Positions 1-7,495 of a DNA stretch of 23,693 nucleotides are shown here, piece by piece (the stretch's first letter is position 1; each line of letters begins with the position of its first letter). A program made the position numbers and the translations under genes. Source of the DNA: a virus; IMG/VR virus record IMGVR_UViG_3300001979_000005, positions 1 to 23,693 of that record. One strand, 5' to 3'. A model generated the notes under the pieces. The model made no database searches and was not told where the DNA came from. It saw only the letters and a list, made by a program, of their open reading frames with translations.

Positions 1-374
1 GCCCCGCTATAGATGACGCGGATGCTTGCGCTCTCCGAAATGGAGTAGTCGCCGCGATGGCCGCGTGGGTAATAGGTTCCGAAGATTTCCAGCGTGATCG
101 AGCCGTCCGCATCGGCTCGCGTGACCCGGCCCGTCGACATGCGATAGCGAGGCTCCCATTCCAGAATTGCACGCGCGGCTTCGGAGTAGACGGCCAGAAC
201 ATTGCGGCGGGTCATCTTCGCGTCGATCAATTCCGGCAAGTCACTGCCGAAGTTTCGGCGCATGACGCGCGACCGTTTTGGGGTTTTTAATATCTTGCGC
301 ACCGACTGCTCGACATGGCCCCAATTGCTAAGGGACCCGCCGCTTGCGACGTTTAGTCCTGCCGAATCCGGCAT
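1..374 (-). CDS. gp25/GpW-family baseplate wedge protein (partial, 3' end outside window)
   Basis: The reading frame begins at an ATG ending at 374, has an AGAGGTG ribosome site just upstream, and runs off the left edge, so only the first 124 residues are visible. The protein carries the family signature around residues 25-75: a segment of the type SVRKILKTPKRSRVMRRNFG followed by SDLPELID and, further on, AILEWEPRYR. This is the conserved core of the phage T4 gp25 / P2 gpW baseplate family, which forms part of the wedge around the central spike of contractile tails. An in-frame ATG at 392 exists but has no ribosome site. Its position after the spike gene V fits the usual V-W-J order, interrupted here by a HIT gene. 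The family call rests on motif recognition and is firm. Confidence 0.85.
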   Translation of the reverse strand, partial: MPDSAGLNVASGGSLSNWGHVEQSVRKILKTPKRSRVMRRNFGSDLPELIDAKMTRRNVLAVYSEAARAILEWEPRYRMSTGRVTRADADGSITLEIFGTYYPRGHRGDYSISESASIRVIYSG

Positions 375-460
375 GGTCCGCACCTCTTTCATTTTTTGAT
401 AGGTGAAACGACATTGGCGAACGGCGGCGCAAAGCTCCTCGCCTGCACGGCAGTCAGCAG

Positions 461-487
461 CAGGTTCCTATCGGCTCGCGGAACCTG
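461..487 (-). terminator. hairpin downstream of the HIT gene
   Basis: CAGGTTCC (461-468) and GGAACCTG (480-487) form a perfect 8-bp stem with an 11-nt loop, between the HIT gene stop and the gp25 gene start. There is no T-run after it, so it may weaken or process the transcript rather than end it. Confidence 0.4.
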
Positions 488-494
488 TGGGCAG

Positions 495-1001
495 CTATGA
501 GCTGATCATCTCTGCATGGAAAGCGTCAGCTATTTCCCGCGCCATCTGAGCCATTTCGCCTTCTGGAAGGTGCAGAATCCCATGCTCCGCCATCAAAGCA
601 TGGTATTGCTGTTCTTCAAGCGGAACACCCGAAGGCAAGGGGACGACATGGAAATGTACGTGGGAGTTAGCCTGTCGGCTGCCGAGCGAAAGCACATAGA
701 TGCGCTCAGCATCGAACACCTTTTTAAGGGCACGAGAAAGCGCGTGGACCTTCTCTTGCAATCGAAGATATTCGGCCCTTGACATATCTTCTGCCAAATC
801 CTCGCGATGGCCTCGCGGACTGACAAGGCAATAACCGGGTAAGGTTGGGTACTTGCTTAGGAAGATGATCGTCTCATCATCCTCAAAAATGCGGTGGTGA
901 AAACACGACGGATCATTCCGCACTAAGCCGCATATGAAGCATGGTCTCGTTCCGATGCCGCGCACGTAAGCATTGAGATCGAATGGTTGGCGGTTATTCA
1001 T
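495..1001 (-). CDS. HIT-family (histidine triad) protein, phage cargo gene
   Basis: This 168-residue protein is a HIT-fold nucleotide hydrolase or transferase. The diagnostic triad is visible at residues 114-120 (HVHFHVV), preceded by the usual N-S, and the N-terminal half has the LSKYPTLPGYCLVSPRGH segment typical of the fold. Cysteines at 21 and 24 (CFIC) may bind zinc, as in some HIT proteins. The start at 1001 has a GAGG site six bases upstream. It is transcribed with the tail genes but has no virion role that I can recognise; it sits in a 130-base gap after gene V and a 120-base gap before the gp25 gene, each with a small hairpin, which is typical of a cargo (moron) insertion. Substrate is unknown: dinucleoside polyphosphates or AMP-linked compounds are family precedents, not shown here. 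Confidence 0.85.
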   Translation of the reverse strand: MNNRQPFDLNAYVRGIGTRPCFICGLVRNDPSCFHHRIFEDDETIIFLSKYPTLPGYCLVSPRGHREDLAEDMSRAEYLRLQEKVHALSRALKKVFDAERIYVLSLGSRQANSHVHFHVVPLPSGVPLEEQQYHALMAEHGILHLPEGEMAQMAREIADAFHAEMISS

Positions 1002-1132
1002 TCTGAACCTCTATCTGACCACTCGTCAGGATATCGATTTTCAACCTAGCGCAGCAATTCAACTTGGGAAGATAAAGACACCTACTGCAGGCGTTGCCGG
1101 CACCCAAAATGGGCGGCTTTTCACAGCGCAAA

Positions 1133-1684
1133 TTAGTCTTGAGCAAATACACAAGACGAACCTTCGACAATGGGCCAAAGCCCCTTGGACGAGCCAGCTC
1201 CAACATCGACCTTATCGCCGATGCGTGCGACTTTCTTGCCACCCTCACCGCCAAGCTGAACGTTCGGCGAATGAACAATGACGGTTGCGCCCGTCACCTT
1301 GACCAGATCGGCCGAGGCTTCCACGACGGTATCGCCGATTTTGATATGCAGCGGCATATCCTTGTTCTCGCGAGCGTTCGCATCGCTATAGGTGGAGAAA
1401 TCTATCTGCGCGTCGGCCATGTCGCCGCTTTCGGACACAACATCGACTTGCTCGCCCTTCTGATAAAGCACGTCCACCTTGACGCCGCCGGCCGCAAGCG
1501 TGCGCGCCTTTATCCATGGCGAGAGGTAGGGTTTGCCGTTCTGATCGGACAGCTTGACCCGATACTTGCTCTTGTCGTCGCTGACTTCGGCAATCGTCCC
1601 TTTCCGGCGGCGGTTCCGGTTGCGGCGCTCAAGCTCGGCAATTCGGTGCATCATGTCCGAAAGCTGTTCAACGAGACTCATCAT
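1133..1684 (-). CDS. Baseplate assembly/spike protein V
   Basis: This 183-residue protein matches the gpV type of P2-like phages, the central spike at the tip of a contractile tail. After an N-terminal helix rich in E, L and R (residues 2-27) comes an OB-like domain (about 28-95: KGTIAEVSDD, YRVKLSDQNG, LSPWIKAR, KGEQVDVVSESGD) and then a repetitive beta region (about 110-180) with many G, V and K residues that would form the needle-like beta helix. The ATG at 1684 overlaps the stop of the upstream gene as ATGA, so the two are translationally coupled; a second ATG follows at 1681. The neighbouring gp25-type gene supports the call. Confidence 0.85.
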   Translation of the reverse strand: MMSLVEQLSDMMHRIAELERRNRNRRRKGTIAEVSDDKSKYRVKLSDQNGKPYLSPWIKARTLAAGGVKVDVLYQKGEQVDVVSESGDMADAQIDFSTYSDANARENKDMPLHIKIGDTVVEASADLVKVTGATVIVHSPNVQLGGEGGKKVARIGDKVDVGAGSSKGLWPIVEGSSCVFAQD

Positions 1685-2433
1685 CGCGTCACCTCAAATG
1701 CAGGCGTCATCAACATGGCATCGGCTTCGCTGTAGATCATGCCGTAGCGCCGCATGGCGGCTTGCAGCTCGTCGGCATCGCCGGAAATCTGCGCGCGCAT
1801 GAGCGCGATCTTTCGGCCCATATCCGGCGAGCGCGAAACAAGCTCCGTTTCACACTTCGCGAAAAACCGCGCCAACGGCGAGTTGGCTTTAAGGGGCATG
1901 CCGCGCACCGGGTCGGCGACGGCATCCACGGTCAATTTCAATTGGTGTGCCGCTAGCCGGACACCATTGGTATCGCCGCTTGCCCGAGAACGTTGCGACT
2001 GTCCGAAGCCAAGCACGAGGCTATTGAAGATCGCCGACCAATCGTTATCCGGGTCGGCGAGCGTATCGGCAATTTGCCGCATCGTTAAATCGAGATGGAA
2101 TTCGAAATTCGCGTCTGTCGCCGGCACGCCCTCATATATGACGGATTCATCAGTCGCGGCATCCGTCACAACGTGCGAGGTTGCTATTCCGGCCTCGAAA
2201 AAGATGTCCACCTTGCCGCTCTTTGTGAGTGAGCGAAGTTCTAGCCCGTCCGTCACCTTGGCGTCGTCGGTATAAACAGAGATAAATGGCTTCTCCTGCG
2301 GCGTGTGCAGCGATCCGTTGGCGGCAACGTCGAGCGCGCCAATCTGGCTATCGAGAACATTGCCATCCACCAGCGTCCTCCCTTTCAGGGCTTCCACGGC
2401 AGAGATGCGCAATGCGACACGTACGAGCGACAT
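1681..2433 (-). CDS. Phage virion protein of unknown role (tail completion candidate)
   Basis: This 250-residue protein is not one I can assign to a named family. It is soluble, with no signal peptide or membrane segment. The first 120 residues look mostly beta (ISAVEALKGRTLVDGNVLDSQ, KPFISVYTDD, VDIFFEAGIATS), and the C-terminal 60 are helical and charged. It has a GAGG site close to its ATG, lies 18 bases after the head-tail joining candidate, and overlaps gene V by ATGA. Its place between the head-completion gene and the spike gene is where neck, tail-terminator and sheath or tube genes are found in other phages. A tail terminator or completion role is therefore an inference from position only. 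Confidence 0.5.
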   Translation of the reverse strand: MSLVRVALRISAVEALKGRTLVDGNVLDSQIGALDVAANGSLHTPQEKPFISVYTDDAKVTDGLELRSLTKSGKVDIFFEAGIATSHVVTDAATDESVIYEGVPATDANFEFHLDLTMRQIADTLADPDNDWSAIFNSLVLGFGQSQRSRASGDTNGVRLAAHQLKLTVDAVADPVRGMPLKANSPLARFFAKCETELVSRSPDMGRKIALMRAQISGDADELQAAMRRYGMIYSEADAMLMTPAFEVTR

Positions 2434-2451
2434 GGGACCTCACCAATGCTG

Positions 2452-2835
2452 TCATTTGTGAACAAGCTCGACAATCAGCCGAGTATGATTGCGGTCATCG
2501 ACAAGCGAGACCTCGAAAACGGGTTGCCCGTGGCGGGCCAAAGCGCGCACCGCGTCCTGCTTCCTCAAAACGATATCGGAATATCGCGTGCGGTCGATAT
2601 AGAGCATGGCCTTGCCCGCCGCGATCTTGACTTGCCATGCGGCGGGGTTCGCAGTGTCAACGGCATTCGATTTCTCGGCACCTGTACGCAAGACCGCCGA
2701 AATTTCGCGCTGCGGCCTTTGTTGGTCCTTCGCGCCGCCGCTCATGGGAGACAAGCGGACTGTTTCGGCAAACTTCGCGTCTACAGCCGAAACCACAGAA
2801 TCGCGGACGCTGTGAAAGGTAGCCCCGACAGGCAT
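2452..2835 (-). CDS. Head-tail joining protein candidate (FII-like)
   Basis: The frame is open from 2946, but the ATG at 2835 with GGAG seven bases upstream is the better start, giving 127 residues; the longer version would run back through the hairpin behind the capsid gene. The C-terminal two thirds have a beta-barrel pattern (WQVKIAAGKAMLYIDR, VFEVSLVDDRNHTRLIVEL) of the kind seen in small lambda FII / P2-type head completion and joining proteins. It follows the major capsid gene directly, as FII-type genes do in lambda-like heads. The fold assignment is by resemblance and location; no catalytic residues are expected. A general head-completion protein is the alternative. Confidence 0.5.
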   Translation of the reverse strand: MPVGATFHSVRDSVVSAVDAKFAETVRLSPMSGGAKDQQRPQREISAVLRTGAEKSNAVDTANPAAWQVKIAAGKAMLYIDRTRYSDIVLRKQDAVRALARHGQPVFEVSLVDDRNHTRLIVELVHK

Positions 2836-2854
2836 GGTCAATCTCCAAAGGCTG

Positions 2855-2883
2855 CATCCGGTCGCCATGGTGGCGACCGGATG
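2855..2883 (-). terminator. Perfect 13-bp hairpin behind the major capsid gene
   Basis: CATCCGGTCGCCA (2855-2867) and TGGCGACCGGATG (2871-2883) pair perfectly across a 3-nt loop. It starts 11 bases after the capsid stop. No T-run follows, so it probably lowers downstream expression or protects the abundant capsid mRNA 3' end rather than stopping all transcription. Confidence 0.6.
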
Positions 2884-2893
2884 ACGTTTGCTG

Positions 2894-3949
2894 TTAGTTC
2901 GAGGTTTTGACCTGCACCAAGCAATCTGGCTGTTTGCAGATGGCAAGCATGTTCGACTGCGATTTCAGTTCGAGGCCGACGCCATGGTCCAGCTCCTTCG
3001 TGGAGATGAAGATAGAACCTTCCTCATCCGCGCCCGGAGCCTGATTGACGCGGTCGATATGGTAGGCCGGACCATCGAAAGTGCGAAACATCGACTGCGT
3101 GCCGGACGGGTAAACCGTGCCGGAGTTGTCATCGACATTCTTGACCGTCGAAATGCTGCCGTCGTTGCTCTTGACCGGCAAGCCGCCCTTGTACTCACGC
3201 CAGACAATATCGCCAAACTCAAAGATGCGACCCCAGTTGCCGCCGAGGCGCTGGCGCTCCAACTGCGTATGAACAGAGGCATTCTGCGCTTGCAGCCAGT
3301 ATTTTTCGACCTTGCTGTGTGAAATCAGCTTGGCGAAAAACTTGCTGTCAACGATGGCCTCCACGCCGCCGACCGTCTCGCCCTTGGCATTGGTTAGAAT
3401 ATGGTCACTGACTTCCTCGCACTTCTGGCGGACATCGGTGCCGGCAGTGCCCAGGACGAAATCGACTTCCTTCCGTTCGACGCCGAAGACGTCATAGAGA
3501 TTGTAGAGCGTCCGCAGCTTGCCGTCCTTGATTTCACCTCGCAGCATTCCGAGGCGCAGAAACTCGCGCGTGATCGAGTGGTTTTTACGGATCGTGATGA
3601 GCTTGCGCTCAAGCTCGGCGTCGAGCGATGCTTCCGTGATCTGCCCGTTCACCACTTCCAAGAGGCCATCGATGTCGCCGACAAGGATGTTTTCGAAGTG
3701 CGTAAAATGAGGGATGGATAAGATAATGCCAGACTGCGCGCCATCATCCGAAATCTCGCCGGGACCGCCCGGTTCCTGATGAGACAGGACAACAATCTGC
3801 CCTTCCCGATAGTCGATACGGACAAGACGCGAACGCTTCGGTTCCCCCGGCGCGATGGCGAGGGCGTTCAAGAGACCGAAGGTATTCGGCAGCTTGTTGA
3901 CCTCCGTCGTGAGATCAACGTTAGTATAAGGCAAAACGATTTCCGGCAT
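2894..3949 (-). CDS. Major capsid protein, lambda gpE family
   Basis: This 351-residue protein matches the Phage_cap_E family, the HK97-fold shell subunit of lambda-like heads (lambda gpE is 341 residues). Recognisable family segments are the N-terminal VLPYTNVDLTTEVNKLPNTF, the RLVRIDYREGQIVVLSHQEPG stretch, HITREFLRLGMLRGEI-type residues around 125-145, and the C-terminal LELKSQSNMLAICKQPDCLV. The start at 3949 has AAGGA upstream. It lies in the canonical order protease/scaffold, decoration D, capsid E. The strong hairpin behind it is a common feature of highly expressed capsid genes. Confidence 0.92.
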   Translation of the reverse strand: MPEIVLPYTNVDLTTEVNKLPNTFGLLNALAIAPGEPKRSRLVRIDYREGQIVVLSHQEPGGPGEISDDGAQSGIILSIPHFTHFENILVGDIDGLLEVVNGQITEASLDAELERKLITIRKNHSITREFLRLGMLRGEIKDGKLRTLYNLYDVFGVERKEVDFVLGTAGTDVRQKCEEVSDHILTNAKGETVGGVEAIVDSKFFAKLISHSKVEKYWLQAQNASVHTQLERQRLGGNWGRIFEFGDIVWREYKGGLPVKSNDGSISTVKNVDDNSGTVYPSGTQSMFRTFDGPAYHIDRVNQAPGADEEGSIFISTKELDHGVGLELKSQSNMLAICKQPDCLVQVKTSN

Positions 3950-4037
3950 GGCGGATTGGTCCTTGTATCCTGTAAGGCATGGGAACCCCTACCCGCGAGC
4001 GCGAGACGGAAATTCCAGCGAGTGATGAAGGGATGGG

Positions 4038-4472
4038 TTAGGCGCGAACGATCAGCCCAAGACGCTCCTCGATGTCATCGAGCGCAGCAGCCTTTTGAGC
4101 GTCGATCGCATCGTCAGGCCACACGATGGCGGCTCGATTGAGTATTGAGAGACGGCGGGAATAAAGCAGGCCGTCAACGAGATCGACCCCGGGCACAGCC
4201 TCGCAATCCTTCAAGCAAACACCGTGGACGATCTGGCTGCCATCCGTTGCATCCGGGTTCCAGGCAACCAGCTTGCCAGCCTTCGCGCCGGCTGGAGCCT
4301 GTTCCGTGCCGACAATCTTGCCGACGAGCTGGCCCATCTTAATCGAGCGGACAGCGGCCTCGCCCGCGAGAAGGGTCCCGACGCCACGGCAGATTTCGGC
4401 ATCGACTTCCTTTTTCAGCAGCTTGGACATGCCCGGCGACTGCTGGAATTTCAGAACAGGCAAAGTGCCCAT
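4038..4472 (-). CDS. Head decoration protein, lambda gpD family
   Basis: This 144-residue protein belongs to the gpD family that trims and stabilises lambda-like capsids at the three-fold positions. The order of elements fits: a short N-terminal arm, a GVGTLLAGEAAVRSIKMGQLVGKI core, a second beta unit (AGKLVAWNPDATDGSQIVHGVCL) and a C-terminal helix ending in DIEERLGLIVRA, where family members often carry L-x-x-R-x-I-x-V/A. It is somewhat longer than lambda gpD (110). AAAGGAT lies upstream of the ATG. It sits between the protease-scaffold gene and the capsid gene, as in lambda. Confidence 0.88.
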   Translation of the reverse strand: MGTLPVLKFQQSPGMSKLLKKEVDAEICRGVGTLLAGEAAVRSIKMGQLVGKIVGTEQAPAGAKAGKLVAWNPDATDGSQIVHGVCLKDCEAVPGVDLVDGLLYSRRLSILNRAAIVWPDDAIDAQKAAALDDIEERLGLIVRA

Positions 4473-4528
4473 GTTGATATCCTTTTCAAAAGCTTTGATT
4501 CAGGTGAAGTGAAAGCGAACCGAACGGG

Positions 4529-4906
4529 CTATGCCTTGGCGCGCTGCACGCGGGCATCGATCCGGGCGGAAAGTCCCGACTTCGCCACCGGCTTGCCGTT
4601 GGTCGGCTCGCGATTGAGGCCCTGTGCGTTCATGGTGCGTGGCGGCTGATATTCCTGTTCGCCCGCCTCCGGCGACTTTGGCGCAAACGACAATGTTGCC
4701 TTGGCGGCATCGACAGAAACGCCAGTTGCAAAGAGATGCTCGGCCAGCGCTTCGCGTCCCTTGGCCTCGTCAAGCGCCATGATTGCGGCGCGGCGTTCGC
4801 GGTCTTCTTTCACGGCGGTTTCTGCCGAGGCCGTAAGCTTTTCGATCTGCGCTTTCAGGCCGGCATTTTCGGTCGCAAGGCTATCCGCGCGCTCTTTGTC
4901 GTTCAT
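4529..4906 (-). CDS. Nested, separately translated scaffold protein (Nu3-like)
   Basis: Inside the protease gene and in the same frame, an ATG at 4906 is preceded by AAGGAG at a spacing of six bases, a stronger site than that of the protease itself. It would give a 125-residue protein identical to the C-terminal part of the longer product: a coiled coil (about residues 15-28), a charged helix and a basic end (RIDARVQRAKA). This is exactly the arrangement of lambda C and Nu3, in which the scaffold is made in excess from an internal start. The ribosome site is seen; the function is inferred from that precedent. Confidence 0.72.
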   Translation of the reverse strand: MNDKERADSLATENAGLKAQIEKLTASAETAVKEDRERRAAIMALDEAKGREALAEHLFATGVSVDAAKATLSFAPKSPEAGEQEYQPPRTMNAQGLNREPTNGKPVAKSGLSARIDARVQRAKA

Positions 4907-5572
4907 GGTCTTCTCCTTGGTGGAATTAGGGTTTTGATGTTTGGGAGGGGGACTGGTCGTCATTGACCAGTTCTTCGCCTTCGACAGCGCAACGAGATTT
5001 TTCGGGGCGTGGGCGAAAAGCCGGTAATCGAAGGCGGCAACCGCCTTGGCCATATTCTCGGTCGTCTCATCGGCGAAGCCTTCGGCGACCGCCTCGTCAG
5101 GTGTCAGCCAGCGCTCCGCCTTCATTATGTCCCGGCACTCGTCAGCAGTCTTGCCGGACTTGGCCGCATAGACCCGGGCATAGGAGGTTGCCAAAGCTTC
5201 GAGCGCTTCGATGGTTTTGCTGTGATCGTCGGAATTCCCGAAGGTGTAACCGCTGGGATCATGGATCATCATCACGGCACCCGCCGACATGGTGACGGTC
5301 TGGCCGGCCATGGCAATAAGGGATGCGGCAGATGCCGCAATCCCTTCAACCACGACATTGGTCACGCCGGGCCGCGCTGTAAGCAGCGCGTGGATTGCCG
5401 CACCTTCCGTAGCAATGCCGCCCCCCGAGTTGATGTGAACGGCAAGTTCCGCATCGGCCTCGATTTGCGACAAGGCAAAGACGACATCGGCCGACGTGAA
5501 GCCGTCTTCAAAATAATAATCGCCGACATAGCCGGAAAGCCGCAGCTTCCCGTCTTCAAGAATAGCAGCCAT
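4529..5572 (-). CDS. ClpP-type prohead protease fused to C-terminal scaffold
   Basis: This 347-residue protein joins a ClpP/S49-type serine protease to a scaffold tail, as lambda gpC does. The substrate-binding loop NSGGG (residues 49-53), the nucleophile S81 in GIAASAAS and H104 in MMIHDPSG are all visible, and an acidic residue in the WLTPDEAVAEGFAD region could complete the triad. Residues about 223-347 are charged, with a short coiled coil (ENAGLKAQIEKL), and look like scaffold. The frame opens at 5671, but the ATG at 5572 has GAGG eight bases upstream and starts just ahead of the protease fold, so I prefer it. The protease would clear scaffold and trim head proteins inside the prohead. 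Confidence 0.88.
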   Translation of the reverse strand: MAAILEDGKLRLSGYVGDYYFEDGFTSADVVFALSQIEADAELAVHINSGGGIATEGAAIHALLTARPGVTNVVVEGIAASAASLIAMAGQTVTMSAGAVMMIHDPSGYTFGNSDDHSKTIEALEALATSYARVYAAKSGKTADECRDIMKAERWLTPDEAVAEGFADETTENMAKAVAAFDYRLFAHAPKNLVALSKAKNWSMTTSPPPKHQNPNSTKEKTMNDKERADSLATENAGLKAQIEKLTASAETAVKEDRERRAAIMALDEAKGREALAEHLFATGVSVDAAKATLSFAPKSPEAGEQEYQPPRTMNAQGLNREPTNGKPVAKSGLSARIDARVQRAKA

Positions 5573-5582
5573 TTCCGTGACC

Positions 5583-5840
5583 TCAGTAAGGGCGCATGCG
5601 ACCGCTGATCGCGTATCGGGTTCGCGCTGGTTTCTCGCCTCGCGCAATCTGGCAATTGCGGATGGCCTCATTCAAAGCCCGCTGCACCTCCGCCAGAGAC
5701 GCACTGGCATAGCGGGTCATGTCTTCACCGAAGCGCGCTTCCGTAACCATCTCGCCCGAAAGCAACGCCTCTTCCACGCGGCGCAGCTTAACCGCGCGCG
5801 CGCACCAATCTATTTTCAGCGGGTCGGAAATGTCCGCCAT
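5583..5840 (-). CDS. gpW-like head-to-tail joining protein
   Basis: This 85-residue, largely helical protein sits between portal and protease. Its pattern, RRVEEALLSGEMVTEARFGE followed by MTRYASASLAEVQRALNEAI, resembles the lambda gpW fold (68 residues): helix, a short beta turn around a repeated aromatic/charged segment, then helix. gpW closes the portal end of the filled head so that the tail can join. The ATG at 5840 overlaps the portal stop as ATGA; a TTG one codon upstream is unlikely to be used. It ends 10 bases before the protease start. In lambda, W lies between A and B, so the position here is one gene later, as in many related phages. Confidence 0.68.
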   Translation of the reverse strand: MADISDPLKIDWCARAVKLRRVEEALLSGEMVTEARFGEDMTRYASASLAEVQRALNEAIRNCQIARGEKPARTRYAISGRMRPY

Positions 5841-7495
5841 CAAGCAGCCTCCTTGGCGGGGTCCCTGTTTCCAACGGCTGCGGCCCCGAGGGGACCGCCG
5901 CCACCCTGCGACCGGCCAAAGGGATGGGGAACGCCCTCATCCTCAAACATCTTCTTTTCCCGCCCAAGCTGCACGATTTGCTCCTCGCCATTCTTGCCGG
6001 CGAGTGCGCATTCATCATGGTAGGTGGACAGGCCGGTTTCGAGCCTGATCTTTGCAGCCAGGGCGGCTTTGTAATCGTCGGCCGAGGGTGCGGCGGGACC
6101 GCTCCATTCTGTCTGGAAAACGCTTTCTCTGTCCCGACTGAAAGCCTCATATCCGCCCTTGAACGGGATGATCTTCCGAAAGATCATCTCATCAAGCCAG
6201 CGCTCGAATATGCCCTGCAAGAAGGGCGCTACGATGCGGGTGCGGCGACGCAACACAATCGGCCATATGCTGGCGACGGCCATTCGGACAGATGAATACG
6301 AGGCATTGGAATGGTCCATCGCCAACGCCTCGTAGGTGATGCCGAGGCAACGCGCGACTTCCTTCAAGAGATTTTGGAAGAACGGCAGATATTGCGATCC
6401 GGGCGTTGCCGCCGTGTGCATCTGGAATTCTTCGCCGGGGCCAAGATGATTGATGCGAGCGGAATCGGACATCGATATGCCCTTTTCCTTCAACGCGCCA
6501 ATACGATGGTCCCAAACATCAAGCAAATCTTGCTGCAACCCGCCGATGAACTCCGACCAATCCCCGTCAAAGCCGGCTGGAGCGTCTATGTCGTTCAACG
6601 TCTGTATCGCCTGAAACGCTGTTTCGCTTGGCTCGGGGCTTTTGATGGTCGCCGCGAAGATGGTCTGCATCAAAGCAGTCGCCAAGGTCGCATCCGCCAA
6701 CTGATCCGACTGCGCGATGACCTTCAATGCGGATGCAATGACCGAAATTCCACGCGGGCTATTCAGGTTCGCGGCGCGATCCATGACATGGATGACATCG
6801 GAAGCATCGATAGTCCGGTCCTGCTCGACGCCCGCCACCCGGACGCGAAAGCGATACGCGACTGCCCGGTTATCTTCATCGTGATAAATGCCCTGATCGA
6901 GTCCGACGCTTTCCTCTGTCCTGCGAGGGCAACGATGCGAGGCGATCAGAGATACCTTTGTGCCCGACTTCACGCCAAGGCGTCGCTGCTTTTCGAGCGG
7001 CAAATTATCGAGCAGGCCGAAAGCCTCGCCGGTCGCAAGGAAACTGAGTAAGGCCGCTTCCGCCATATCGGCAATGGTCGCCTTGCCAGCAAGATCGCAT
7101 TCCTTGGGGTTCCACGCCCAGCGCCGCCAAGCGCGCTCGACCCGGCGGCACCATGCCGTGGCCTGCTTTTTTGTGTAACCGAAAGGCTCAAGCTGCGCGA
7201 GACAGGCAAGTTTCAGCTCCTCACCGATGGTATCGGTGACGATCTGCTGAATAGCGCCCGATATCCAGCCGCTGTTCTGCATGAAATCGAAGGCCAACGC
7301 GGAAGCACGTTCAGCAGCTTCACGGACATCTATCCGTGCATCGCGCGTGACCGCTCGGCGCATGCTAAGCGTGCCGGCCCGATCACCCCGAAGATATCGC
7401 GCCGTCATTTTGCGGGATGGCGCGAGCTGCGGCGCGGGCGTCTCGACCCGCACCGAATTCGCCTTCACGCGCATGCGAGGTTTGCTTTCAATCAT
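5840..7495 (-). CDS. Portal protein, lambda gpB family
   Basis: This 551-residue protein is a lambda-type portal (Phage_portal_2; lambda gpB is 533). Family landmarks are AFDFMQNSGWISGAIQQIVTDTIG near the N-terminus, WCRRVERAWRRWAWNPKECDLAG, the VSLIASHRCPRR / DRTIDASDVIHVMD stretch, the NSPRGISVIASALKVIAQSDQLADA helix region, and PGSQYLPFFQNLLKEVARCLGITYEALAMD with SYSSVRMA. The portal is the dodecameric ring at one capsid vertex through which DNA is packed. The ATG at 7495 overlaps the terminase stop as ATGA; a TTG at 7510 is the only longer alternative. Confidence 0.92.
   Translation of the reverse strand: MIESKPRMRVKANSVRVETPAPQLAPSRKMTARYLRGDRAGTLSMRRAVTRDARIDVREAAERASALAFDFMQNSGWISGAIQQIVTDTIGEELKLACLAQLEPFGYTKKQATAWCRRVERAWRRWAWNPKECDLAGKATIADMAEAALLSFLATGEAFGLLDNLPLEKQRRLGVKSGTKVSLIASHRCPRRTEESVGLDQGIYHDEDNRAVAYRFRVRVAGVEQDRTIDASDVIHVMDRAANLNSPRGISVIASALKVIAQSDQLADATLATALMQTIFAATIKSPEPSETAFQAIQTLNDIDAPAGFDGDWSEFIGGLQQDLLDVWDHRIGALKEKGISMSDSARINHLGPGEEFQMHTAATPGSQYLPFFQNLLKEVARCLGITYEALAMDHSNASYSSVRMAVASIWPIVLRRRTRIVAPFLQGIFERWLDEMIFRKIIPFKGGYEAFSRDRESVFQTEWSGPAAPSADDYKAALAAKIRLETGLSTYHDECALAGKNGEEQIVQLGREKKMFEDEGVPHPFGRSQGGGGPLGAAAVGNRDPAKEAA

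Noticed and set aside
1096-1121. Small hairpin between gene V and the HIT gene followed by TTTT on the plus strand
   Set aside because: The stem is only 4+4 bp with a bulge, and the T-run points in the direction in which no gene is transcribed.
5009-5608. Plus-strand open frame of 199 codons
   Set aside because: It is the antisense shadow of the protease gene, whose catalytic motifs are intact.
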